NCBI RefSeq assembly: GCF_024586455.1
Contig: NW_026089624.1
Coordinates: 9,639,341-9,703,340 of the forward strand
Origin: Bactrocera neohumeralis
Lineage: Eukaryota > Arthropoda > Insecta > Diptera > Tephritidae
Length of the DNA stretch: 64,000 nt
Direction: 5' to 3'
Made by a program: the position numbers and the translations under genes. Shown piece by piece: positions 20,690 through 31,532 of this stretch. The notes under the pieces are model-generated. The model made no database searches. It saw only the letters and a program-made list of their open reading frames with translations, and was not told the DNA's origin. How positions within the stretch are numbered: position 1 is the first letter of the stretch; every line of letters starts with the position of its first letter.

Positions 20690-22243
20690 TGCTTCGGATT
20701 TCGAGGCTGACATTGTTGTTGCTAATACTGGTTCCAAGATAGACTAAATTATTTACTTCTTAGAGTTATGACTGTCAACAGTGACGTGAGAGCGGACTGT
20801 TTTCTGATGGCAGCAAATCTTTCGTCTTGCCCTCGTTCACCACCAGACCTAATTGCTTCTCTTCGTTCTCCATTCTGTAGAAAGCAGAACTAACGGCGCG
20901 GATGTTGAGGCCAATGATATCAATATCATCGGCGTACGCCAGCAGCTGTACACTCTTGTAGTAGATGGTACCTTCTCTATTTAGTTCTGCAGCTCGAATT
21001 ATTTTCTCCAAGACTTCAATCTAGAAGTTACACGAAAGGGAGACGACTTGCTTGAAACCTCGTTTGGTAACGAACGGTTAGAAGAGATCCTGACGGCACT
21101 TTTCGTATTGCTCATCGAAAGTTTACATAGCCGTTTTAGTTTTGCGGGAGTACTAAATTCAGACAATGCGGCAGCTCCTTTCCATGCTGTCAAAAGCAGC
21201 TTTGAAATCAACGAAGAGGTGATGCATGTCGATTCGATTCCCTTTTCACGGGTCTTTTCCAAGATTAGGCGCATGATGAGAGATGGAGGATGGAGTCATG
21301 TGTAGAAGTTCACGCAAGTGAGGAAAGTTCTCTGATCGCCATTCACTTGGGAATGGCCAGAAACGATTCTTTTACACGTGGCTCAAGTAGCTCACTACTT
21401 CCGGTCTTTGACCAAGTATCCTCTGGGTAGCCTAAGAACATCCGTTCGAAGGCGAGCTAATGTGAAAAGGCGAAACATCCCCTACATAGGGTTGTACGCT
21501 GGGTTTGGGACCCGCCACGTAAAAAATCATACCAATGAAAAGAAGCAACAACCCTCGGATGAGAGACCCCCCTTTTGATGACGACCATGGCAAACGAAAT
21601 AAGGACTACGATTTGAGGGCATGCACCTGGAATGTCCGGAGCCTTAATTGGGTCCTCGCGAAAATAAAGGCTGACATCACCGCCGTCCAAGAAATGCGAT
21701 GGACGGGACAAGGACATAGACGAGTAGGTCCTTGTGACATTTACTACAGTGGCCATACAAAGGAGCGCAAGTTTGGTGTTGGATTCGTGGTAGGAGAGAG
21801 ACTCCGTCGCCGAGTACTATCATTCACTCCGGTGAATGAACGTCTAGCCACAATCCGCATCAAAGCGAGGTTCTCAACATATCGCTGATTTGCGCCCACG
21901 CCCCGACGGAAGAGAAGGACGAGGTGACCAAAGATGCCTTCTATGAGCGCTTGGAGCGCGCTTATGAGAGCTGCCCCCGCCACGATGTCAAAATCGTGCT
22001 TGGCGACTTTAACGCCAAGGTGGGCAAAGAAGGTATCTTTGGCACTACGGTCGGTAAATTCAGTTATCACGAGGAAACATCCCCCAATAGGTTGAGGCTG
22101 ATCGACTTCGCCGGGGCCCGAAATATGGTTATCTGTAGTACTAGATTCCAGCACAAAAAGATTCATCAAGCTACCTGGCTGTCTCCGGATCGAAAAACTA
22201 CCAACCAGATCGATCATGTTGTGATAGACGGAAGACACGTCAC
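20690..22243. mobile_element. RTE-like copy with inverted 5' half
   Basis: Two halves meet head to head. On the minus strand, 20690-21277 is RT sequence (LLAYADDIDIIG region, [12 protein letters not shown] start). On the plus strand, 21283-22243 runs from the element's 5' end (GGAGGATGGAGTCATGTG) through the endonuclease (TWNVRSLNW, VQEMRWTGQGHRRVG). The RNA 5' end lies at the internal junction (~21280), and the middle of the element is missing. This is the arrangement expected from twin-primed reverse transcription. The last ~0.5 kb of the element's 3' end is also missing at 20690. Confidence 0.85.
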
Positions 22244-22397
22244 GTCTCGATCTCGAACGGTGAGTAAAAATCGTTAAATAGTGTAAAAAGTGTTTGTGAA
22301 TTTGTTAAAAATTTCGATGAAATTAGTGTTTCGATTGTGCAATGAAAATAGTAATTTCGGATTGGATTGAATTTCCGTGTGTTTTTAAGTGTTATGT

Positions 22398-22577
22398 GCT
22401 GTACAAGTAGAGCGCGACAGAATCCAAGCGACATCTGTTAAATATTAAAATACACACGTTCTTATCGACACAGTTGTGTAGTCGTGCAGCTGCCTCAATA
22501 GCTGTGTCTTTAAGAACGTGTTATTTTAATATTTGACAAATGTCGCTTGCAGTCTGTCGCGCGCTACGTGTTCAGAG
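22398..22577. repeat. large foldback (imperfect ~75-bp arms)
   Basis: Left arm includes AGCGCGACAGAATCCAAGCG and ATTAAAATACACACGTTCTT. The right arm is its inverse (AAGAACGTGTTATTTTAAT, CGCTTGCAGTCTGTCGCGCG). The centre is near 22487. MITE-like. A relative lies at 5200-5345. Confidence 0.85.
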
Positions 22578-22806
22578 CTCAATTGTCAATTTGTTGCCAT
22601 TGCCGTTAATTAACTAAATAAATTATTTTAAAGTAACGATTTATCTTTGAATATTTATGATATTCGTAAAAAAATCGTACTTTAAAATATTCACTAATTA
22701 TGCACTTTTTGCACTATTATTATTATTATTATACATATTTTATGATTTTATATAAAATTTCGTATTTTATTTTGTTTATTTTAATAGGCGTAAATGTTGG
22801 CTCAAA

Positions 22807-22851
22807 TGTTTAGGTGTTTTTGAAGATCAAATTGAAAAAAACACCTAAACA
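22807..22851. repeat. perfect 15-bp hairpin
   Basis: TGTTTAGGTGTTTTT (22807-22821) and its exact inverse AAAAACACCTAAACA (22837-22851) enclose a 15-base loop, just before the P-like coding region. Confidence 0.9.
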
Positions 22852-22863
22852 CATTTTTGCGTA

Positions 22864-25334
22864 TTGCGGCATTTTTCTGGAGAAATGCGTAACGCTAAAA
22901 AATTGCGTCCGAGAGCCGTTCCGGATATAGATTTAATTATTGAGCCAATGTTTAACGCCCCAAATTCTGTTTTTGATAAACCTATTGAAATGGGCGTTGA
23001 AGATTTTTTTCCCCAAATGGAAGGATCTGCCTCAAATGCAAACGGTGCATCGAGGCAGCTGCTTCCCCTTTTAGAAAGGGAACACCGCGATAATATTTTA
23101 GAGCCTCTGCCACTTCTTGAGGAGGAACTACTAAATAATAATGAAAAAGCCGCGCAAACAGGTAGGGGTCTGACAGCAGGGACAGATAGAAAAAAAAAAT
23201 GAGGGAAGAGAATAGGATTTTAAAAATAAAATTTGATGAAAAAGAACAGGAGAATAGGAGCTTAAAAGCTCAGTTGGTCCAAATGGCTACTGAAATAGAA
23301 AGATGTAGGTAAATGGTAAATGTTAAGAAGTAGTTCATTTAGGGAAAAGTCAGATCCTCTTGAGATAGTTTGCAGCAAAGTTCCTCCTCAGTTAGGTGCT
23401 TGTATTAGGAGTAGTTTTCTTAATAGTAATCGCCAAAGTCAAGGTCGGCGATATGATAGTTTTCTTAAAACTTTAGCTTTGGGTGTATTTTTTTTGTCGC
23501 CAATCGCTTACCGCTACCTAAAGCACCAACTCAGTTTTCCCTCGGAAATTACGTTACATAATTTTGTCGCAGATTGGCCTCGTTTCCCAGTTGTACCCAA
23601 AGCAGCATAAAGTCTTTACAAATTAGGAGTAAGGGATTTTCTTTCGAACAAAAGTTCATATCAATTTCTTGTGATGAAATGTCACTGAAATGTCATTTGC
23701 AGTATGATAGGAAATTTGATAGGGTGATAGGTCTTGAAGATTATGGCGATGAAAATCGCACATCTAGAATAGCCACAACTGCAATGACCATAACGGTGCA
23801 AGGTGTAGGTGGGGAACCTTGGTCCCACCCGTTAGTTTATTTCTTTATTAGAGGCTCATGTAAGGGGATGTCCTCAAGAAATATATTCTTGAAGCCATTA
23901 CCCAACTTCAAAATATAGGGCTAGTTCCTTGCCATTTTGTTTGTGACCAGGGTACCAATTTTCAAAATTTAGCCAATTTGTTAGGTGTTTCAATGTCACG
24001 GCCTTTTTTCAACGTTAATGGTAAGGAAATATGTTTTTTTTACGATAGCCCCCATTTATCAAAATGTAGTCGAAACTGCTTACAAAATATGAAAAATAAA
24101 GTTGATTATAAAAATAGTCGCGTATGTTGGTCAGATATAGTCCATTTTTATAAACAGGACTCTAAGTCGAGTTATCGGTGTGCGCATAAATTAACCGATG
24201 CTCATATTTACCCCAATACCTTTCAAAAAATGAAAGTTAAATTCGCGTCTCAAGTGTTAAGTAATACGGTCGCTTCAGGTATGCTTTCTCTTTACAGCTC
24301 GGGAGCCTTAAGCTCAAATAGTATGAGCTTTATTAATACCGCGGATTTCGTTTCTTTTTTCAATAAATTATTCGATATTTTTAATAGTAGTTTCACTGAG
24401 GCCATTGTACCCACTAAAACAGATTTTATAAGTTCCCCAGAGCAAAATCAGATTTTAGATGAGGCAGAAAAAGTTTTAAAAACAATTCGGGTCGTAGATG
24501 AGTTAGGAAACAACACAACAAATAATTTCAATTTTATTAAGGGGTGGTTAATTAATATTAATAGTTTAAGACGGCTGTGGCGATTGCTGTCACACTCAGG
24601 ATTTCCTTGCCTAAAGACAAGACGACTATGTCAGGACAGCTTACTAGAGATACATGTTCTCTAGTTTATTTAGGAAGTCGTGGGGTTTACGTTACGTAAA
24701 TATCGTAACAAAAGGTAACTGTGAGCTGCCTTTAGAACCCGAAGCCAGAGTTATTTCAGAACATAGCCATAATGTTCTTCTTAATGTGTGCAATGATTCC
24801 ATTTTAAGTGACCTTTCTTGGCAGGATTTCCAGGGTTTACCACGGACCGAACACTCCATTGTTAGATCCATTACTTTAGATAGTAGTTTAGAAATTAACT
24901 TTTTAAAGGAAAATGCTTTTAATTATTTTTGCGGCTACCTTTATTTGAAAATTTTTAAAATGCACACATGCCTCCTGCCATTACCTTATTTAGGAGATGA
25001 AATTCCTTCTGATGAAATCATCTTCATACACCAAAATCAGATCGATAAATGCAACTTAGTGAAGCCGCCTCAAGAATTTGTTGCATTTATTAATAATTTA
25101 GAAATAAAATTTGTTGAGGAATTTGACAGAAATTGTCATAAAATAGGATTAGGAGAAATTCTTTTTACTAACTTAAAAGATATTAGGCCCTTCTTGTGTT
25201 GTGAAGACTGTGACCCAAAGGTAGTTATTGCTCTTTTTATTAGAATTAGAATTTATTTTGTGACAAAATTTTTAAATAAAGATTTATCATTACCCAATTT
25301 TAAGAATAAAATTTTGTTTGTTTCACATTTGTAG
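22864..25334 (+). pseudogene. P-element-like (THAP9-type) transposase, degenerate
   Basis: Plus-strand coding region of a P-family transposase broken into at least four frame blocks (22864-23202, 23320-23610, 23574-23918, 23978-24664, 24654-25334). In order: a linker and coiled coil (ENRILKIKFDEKEQENRSLK), RRYDSFLKTLALGVFFLSPI, SISCDEMSLKCHLQYDRKFD (first catalytic Asp region), FVCDQGTNFQNLANLLGV (second), FFYDSPHLSKCSRNCLQN (conserved D-x2-H), GWLININSLRRLW, and ENAFNYFCGYLYLK near the end. This is the block order of P and THAP9 transposases. No THAP zinc finger is found upstream, so the first exon is missing. It differs clearly from the P element at 47.7-50.4 kb, so two P subfamilies are present. 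Confidence 0.85.
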
Positions 25335-25339
25335 TTTTT

Positions 25340-26170
25340 ATTTTCCTTTTTTAGTGGTTGCAATGAGCCAAATATTTTATACTAAAATAAGATTTTTTAA
25401 GCAGATTCGCTTTAAGAGGCTCTAAAGTTAGAACGATAAGGATTAGAAAGTTTTTAATTACAAATTAGAATTTGGGGCTAAAATATTGGCATTTGTATAT
25501 ACGTTTATTTTTATAGTTTTAAGTATTATATTAAGATACTGTGATATGAAGTGATATTATTTCTGTTACTTTTTTTTATACTATTATATATGAATTGTTA
25601 TCGTTTTTTTTTTTTTCATTTTTTTATGTAAATAAATTTTTAATGGGTGATATAGGCCTACTGGGGAACCGAGCACCCAAAAATAACTTCGGTAACGCGC
25701 CCTTTTGCATACCTCATAGGTGGTGTGGAAAATGCGAATTGGGTGTTTTATTTAAAATTCCCAAAAAATAGCTTTTTTCTGATCTGGCTACAATGGAAAA
25801 TGGCCATTCGATGGCCACAGGTGGTGTGTATGCAGGAATAACTATTTCTATTTAAAAGATGCATTTATGCATTTATTTATATAATATTTAGAAAAACTAT
25901 TTAATAACGACCTGGTTCTGCATAAATATGCTGCTTTCTCAACATGTATTAACATGTAAAATTTGGCAACGACATGAACCTACCCTGCAAGACGGAGGTA
26001 ACAGATTGCACAAGCACATTGAAACATTTTCAGCTGTTCAGTAACACTGTTACATTTTCTGGAATTTTCAATTGAATGGGAGAATACGTATGTAAGTAAG
26101 ATAGAGAAAAATTATCGACATTCTAAACCATATATCATATATAGCAAAAAAGAAAAAAAAACAACAAACA
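25340..26170. other. AT-rich 3' flank of P-like element
   Basis: No gene. The stretch at about 25738-25795 (TTGGGTGTTTTATTTAAAAT, then ATCTGGCTACAATGGAAAAT) resembles 55722-55785 and may be a terminal region of a transposon family. Confidence 0.45.
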
Positions 26171-26425
26171 CATGCGGGAGCTGTAGCTCATGAAAATTTT
26201 CATTTGCTCTGCTTTGCTACCGCTCCCAATTTTTTGCTACCGCTACGCCAGAGCATAGCGCAGAACTTAATTTTTTGCTCCCGCTACCTAACAAAACTCG
26301 GAGCAGAGTAGAGCACATACTTAACATTGTTATGCTAAAGCTACGCTGTGGCTCCCGACAAAGTGAGAGCGGTAGCGATAGCATAGCAATAATTTTAGAA
26401 ATTTTGCTGCTACGGAGTAGTAAAT
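26170..26425. repeat. GCTACCGCT-rich imperfect foldback
   Basis: The motif TTGCTACCGCT appears several times on the left (26212-26285), and inverted forms (GAGCGGTAGCGATAGCATAGC) appear at 26365-26385. It looks like a decayed MITE. Boundaries are not certain. Confidence 0.5.
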
Positions 26426-27300
26426 GAGAACCCTTATTATTACCTTGCTAGAAAAGGAGAGACGAATGCCCAATTTTTCAAGAAGAAGAAGACGAAAAGC
26501 GCAGTTTATTTTGGATTTTAAAGAGGAAAGTTCGTTATTTCATAATTTGATATTTTATAATTAATTTCTTATACATACATATATATGTATATGTTATTAA
26601 TTTCTTTTATATAGATAAACATTGTGAATTGAATGTCGTGTGTGTAACTTAAATTTTTAATATTACAGAAATCATTTGAAGCATTTGGATGCGTATAACA
26701 AAGACGCACCATTCAATTAGCCGCATCACCGGTGACGTGGAGGACAAGCATTACGTGGAGCTCGCTATTAGTTTAAGTAAATATTTGATTATTTTGATTT
26801 TATTATCAAATAAAGCGAAATAATAAAAGAAAACTGAATTTTATTTAAAAGAATTGAATTTGCTAGAAGTAACAAATGGGTAACAAATAATCTTGTTACT
26901 GCTTATTCCTACTAACATGTTTATATGTTATAGGTAACAAACTGATAACCAAAATAATAACAGATATTCGGGTAACAAATACTTTTTGTTATTCATAACA
27001 CATAGGTGTTATGACCAGAGAACATAAAAACATAGAGAAGGTGCAGGTTCGACAGCGAACATTCGTTAGATTTATAGTAGGGAATTCACCTCACAAGCAC
27101 AGAATTCGCGCTGTTTTAACAGTTCTCCACATATTCAACAAAGAATATGAGAGAAAGAAATATATGTATGTATTTTCGGTATATGATGGCACGGCATATA
27201 TGCCAAAGCAGATAATATGAAGAGAGATAAATATATTAACATGCCCATGACGATTTTCGTTTTGCTTGTTTACATTTTATTTCATTTTGAACAGCGAAAA
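26426..27300. other. AT-rich spacer with GGTAACAAA motif cluster
   Basis: No gene. GTAACAAA/TTTGTTAC-like motifs recur at about 26869-26998. A 69-codon frame at 27011 has no recognised features. Confidence 0.4.
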
Positions 27301-27325
27301 ATGTGTACAAAACACGCCTTTCACA

Positions 27326-27358
27326 TAGAGAACATGAACAAATTTTTTATGTTCTCTA
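27326..27358. repeat. AGAGAACAT hairpin, copy 1
   Basis: AGAGAACATGAA and TTTTTATGTTCTCT form a hairpin. The surrounding sequence (AAAACACGCCTTTCACATAG) closely matches that around the second copy at 30479-30509. Confidence 0.8.
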
Positions 27359-27429
27359 TCTCATATGTAAATACATAAATACATATGTATAAGTTAGCAT
27401 AGGTAACCAAACATCCGGCAAAAATATCA

Positions 27430-27985
27430 CTTGCACCGAATTCGCTGACGGCGCGTCTGCAACTTTACACGTTAATAAGAACTCAATACCGCATTAAGTA
27501 TGCATCCGGCCATTATGCTGATCGAACACTTTTAGCCTTGCGCGTGACACCAACAAAATAAACGCAAGACAGCAAAGAATTGGGTAAACAGTTGCTAGTG
27601 TAAGCAACTAAGAAGTCACGCGGCCAATAACGTGCAGCAACTAAAGTTAGGGCAAAGTAGTGTAGGTATTTAGACGCTAACGTCGCTCTTATGTAGTGAG
27701 TTATTTCAACTCTTCCGCTGAGACCGGCTGCCCTTGGGATTACCAAGGGAAATAAAATTTTCTAAAAACAAATTCTAAAGGAATTGTAGTACTTATATAT
27801 ATATATAGATATTTTGGTTGTGTTCACCAGCTTATGTGTGTACATATATTTTGTGAAACTGAATTTTTTTTGTATCCGTTTCAATAAACGTATTCTGTGA
27901 GTTTTATTTTACCGTTCCGTTTATTTACGGAAAATTTCGATTATCTTTTTTTCGAAAATTAATTAAAATTTTAAGTTTTTAATAA
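27430..27985 (+). mobile_element. possible solo or 5' LTR
   Basis: GC-richer than its surroundings, with polyadenylation-like AATAAA motifs (27748, 27880). It is followed at about 27990 by TGGTACCCAGTGTAGGG, which starts with TGG as primer-binding sites do. I could not find a second LTR copy or fix the start. It may belong with the gag-like gene downstream, but this is uncertain. Confidence 0.35.
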
Positions 27986-28862
27986 TGTGGTACCCAGTGT
28001 AGGGTATAAATTACAGGCAGATTCTATGCCGTGTATAGATATATACATATGTATGTTCGCACTGGGAAGAGAGTGCGAAAGCGAAGTGGATTATGTGCAG
28101 GTATGCTCCCGTATGCACTTTATTATATTTGGTATATGTATGTATGTATGTAATTTATTTGCAATCGGTAAATATGCATATATGTATGTATGTATGTCTG
28201 CTTTATTGTATCTATATTTTTGGTGTTGCTTGTGTTTTATGTTATAATTTTAATGTTTGCCTTTGCTTACTTAGTTATATGCAACCCTACTTACTGCTTT
28301 ATTAAGCAGAAGGGGTATTGCCGGAAAATATTGCAAGTAAATTTTTGAATTTTGGCTGATTTTTGTTTGTGTTAAATAGTTGTGTTTGAATACACAAAGG
28401 TAAGCTCAACATATTGGCATTACATTTTTTATAAGTATTTCGATATATGTATGGTATATTGTTTCTAACCACTTTGTTGTGCTGTTAAAACGGATTTTAA
28501 GTTGCAGATTTTATATAGGTATATAAAACTGTCTTTTTATATACATATTCTATGTACATATGCATATCATTAAGTATAGAAAATGGATTAAATACGCTCA
28601 CTTGGTCACTTCAAGGGCTTTGTAGTTGTATATAAATATGTATGTGCTTCTCTCCGAGCCGTTTCCAGCTGATATGACTTGCAATGTTTTTTGTGCGTAT
28701 ATTTGTCTGCGTTTATTCGGGCCTCTGATGTCAACTCCTTTTCCTCCGCTTCCAGTTGGTTGTTTTTGGTTCAGCGTTTTGTTTGTTTTTTTATGTTGTT
28801 TTAGATTCGCGCCTGATTAATCTGTTAGTATATATTTTGTGTTTAGGCGTTAGCCGCGTTTT
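27986..28862 (+). other. T-rich leader-like region
   Basis: No convincing gene. TATG microsatellites (28137-28200) and T-rich sequence lie upstream of the gag-like coding region. It may be a long 5' leader. Confidence 0.35.
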
Positions 28863-29085
28863 GTGCGTTGGTTTGCTTTAAGGTTTCGCGCCCGACATTC
28901 TCTCTGCTTTTTTGTTTTTTTTTGTTGGCACTGTTTATATTTTGATTTTCCTTGTATTTGGTTTTGTATTTGTCAGTTCACCTTCTTGTATTTTAAGAGT
29001 ACTGCATTCCACTTTCTTTTGTTCCTTTTTTTGTTTATTTTATTTTTTATTTTTTTTTTGTTATGTTTGAGTCACTGCAAATGTT

Positions 29086-29185
29086 NNNNNNNNNNNNNNN
29101 NNNNNNNNNNNNNNNNNNNNNNNNNNNNNNNNNNNNNNNNNNNNNNNNNNNNNNNNNNNNNNNNNNNNNNNNNNNNNNNNNNNNN
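29086..29185. other. assembly gap (100 N)
   Basis: 100 N immediately before, or inside, the repeat-rich start of the gag-like gene. Confidence 0.99.
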
Positions 29186-29684
29186 GATAACAACACCGGC
29201 AACAGCACCGGCAACTGCACCGGCAACAGTGCCGGCAACCGCACCTGCAACCGGTAACCGCTCAACCCGTGTCCCGGACGGGCATCGCATAAGATGCCCC
29301 CTATGTCGACGCCCACATTGCTTGCAGCATTGTGGGATTTTTCGAGGGATGCTACCGTTACAAAGGCAGCAAGTTGCCCAGGCACACGGGCACCGTGTGA
29401 ACTGCCTATCGCAGACGCATAGGTTGCAAGAGTGTGAGTTGAGGGGTCTGTGCCAAATCTGCCACCGGCCGCATCACACGCTGCTGCATTGCACCGCGAT
29501 GCGCGACGATTATAGGCCAGCTATACCTCGCAGCCACGTAACAAGGCATCAACCCGTAACGCGAGTGCATCAGCGGGTTGGAATGTCTATTCGGCGTCGT
29601 CAGCCTAGACCCCAACCACGGCGATCCACGGGTCTCAGCAGCGTCGTAGCAACGCTGCAACAGCTGCAGCGACTCTTAGGCTAA
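29186..29684 (+). CDS. stand-alone gag-type zinc-knuckle protein (BEL/Pao-like), 5' incomplete
   Basis: The open frame enters from the gap and ends at a stop near 29684. It starts with a Pro-Ala-Thr repeat (TPATAPATAPATVPATAPAT), then a zinc-binding array CPLCRRPHCLQHC, VNCLSQTHRLQEC and LCQICHRPHHTLLH, which is the spacing of BEL/Pao Gag zinc knuckles. It ends in an Arg-rich tail and TGLSSVVATLQQLQRLLG. In BEL/Pao elements this region is followed by protease and RT, but here the frame simply stops and no pol follows. It could be a domesticated gag gene or a non-autonomous element. The tail looks like one I have seen in fly proteins of this type, from memory only. The 5' end cannot be read because of the gap. 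Confidence 0.6.
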
Positions 29685-29705
29685 TCAGTTGCCTAGGGGG
29701 GGCCG

Positions 29706-30450
29706 GGACGGCTAAATGAGTCTCAGACCCCCCTCACACTATTACACTTCCACACCACACACATTACATTCACCACATCATCATTCTACACCACATCATC
29801 ATTCTACACCACATCTTCATTTCACATTCCACATCACACGCACACAATACCAACATCACGAATTCAACACACATGAGGACACCGCACAAAAAAGAACAAA
29901 AGGGACTGACTTCGACCGCGAACTCGGACAGTCACCTTGCGTTCCTCCGACCTTTTCACAATTTCGTTGCGCATCTTAACTCTACATTGCGAGGTAAGTG
30001 CCGCGAGTTTTTGTATAATTAATAACTACGCATATTCATTGAAAAAAAATATTTCATAAAAAAACATTTCTCATTTATTTTTACTTATTTTCTTATATGA
30101 ATTTTTATTTTTGTTTTCAATTTCATTTTTTGAATTGGAACTATTATAGTAATCGTCATTAGAATCATGGAAGGCAAATATGTCGCGTTCTAAATGTCAC
30201 GTGCTAAATTAGATTTAAGCTTGTAAAAAAAAACCGATGAAAATATATCAACAAGAAATGTACCAAAAGAAGCCATTTTTAGTCCTTTTTAGTTTAAATT
30301 AATTATTCTAAAATATATTGTTGCGTTTCGCAGAATCTTGCATTTTTCTATATGTAGTCGAAAGAAAGTTCTATTTTTTGTCGCGTTCTTGATCCCATGT
30401 TTATTGCTAATGAATCGGAAACAAATTATCGAAAGCTCCTACATTTTGTA
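29706..30450. other. 3' flank of gag-like gene
   Basis: A G run (29695-29702), which could serve as a polypurine tract, is followed by a C/A-rich stretch with a CACATCATCATTCTACAC tandem (about 29774-29815). A GAG-GTAAGT splice-donor-like site is at ~29990. The rest is AT-rich with no gene. Confidence 0.4.
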
Positions 30451-30478
30451 CTATACATACAAAACACACCTCTCACAC

Positions 30479-30509
30479 AGAGAACATAAACGTATTTTTT
30501 ATGTTCTCT
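30479..30509. repeat. AGAGAACAT hairpin, copy 2
   Basis: AGAGAACATAAA paired with ATGTTCTCT across TTTTT. Flanking sequence matches copy 1 at 27326-27358, so this is a short dispersed repeat. Confidence 0.8.
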
Positions 30510-30966
30510 AGCTATATGTGGTCTCACATAATCAAGAATATGAAGACACATAAATACATATATGTATGTATGCATGCCCATTATGATATAATATGAATAT
30601 GAAGTGACATATGTAAATATATGTATGCATGATACTCCCAAACAGAAAATAATGAACAAAAATATTTTCTTTGATATTCCATAGGAAATATGTGTGTATG
30701 TATCTTCCATTTTGTATGGAAATATGTATTTAGAACTTTTATTATTTTTCAAATTATTTTATGTTAATTTGATCTTATTTTACAATAAGTCATTTTAAGT
30801 AAATAAAAGATTTACCCAAAAATTATGATGATGTATTCATGATTCATGTCAACGAGGCATTTCCTTTCATACGCAATGTGCGAATATCAAGAATTTGGTT
30901 TGCCGTCGGCATTTCAATTTCTCATGCTTCAATTTTTGCTTTCAACCACGAAATCGCTTGTATGTA

Positions 30967-31015
30967 TGTTAGGCCGGGTCGATTTGTGGGGAGGCAAAAA
31001 AATCGCCCATTGCAT
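30967..31015 (+). repeat. fragment of the long-TIR element end
   Basis: TTAGGCCGGGTCGATTTGTG and the next bases (GGGAGGCAAAAAAATCGCCC) match the outer end of the terminal repeat of the element at 57600-60230. Only about 45 bases match before the sequence diverges. Confidence 0.7.
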
Positions 31016-31532
31016 GGCTATTGTGAATTGGCTCACCTTCTGCATACATTTTTAACTAAAAAAACCTATAACAAATCTTTACAATTCAAATAGAAATAAT
31101 AAAATCTATTTAAAACTTACCTTCCTCAACAATTTAACGACCTAGTATGTCTTTATGTAAAATTACAGCTAAAACAGGGTTGCAATTATATTTTTGCGTG
31201 ACATTGCACGCAAATATACATGGGTTTTGATCTCACATATTTTACACCCATTGCAAATAATTATTTTTAATATTTGTTGTTGTGCCGGTGCACCAAGAGG
31301 AAATATATGCAGTTCTTGCACCGTGCAAGGGTTTTGCAAGAGCAAGAGAATACCCCTAATGAGTTATTTGATCACAAATTTCTCTGGTTATTGTTTTCAT
31401 ATCGAGGTGTACGGATAGTTTTTCTGGCGAGTGTACATAATAATAAAAATGCATGGGTAAAGAGAAGTCATAAAGATACAGTTCGGATAACATTAAAAAC
31501 TCACGCACACACATGTATTAAATTGTATAGTT
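31016..31532. other. unassigned sequence
   Basis: AT-rich with small open frames on the plus strand (31194-31418, 31274-31534) that have no recognised motif. Confidence 0.35.
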
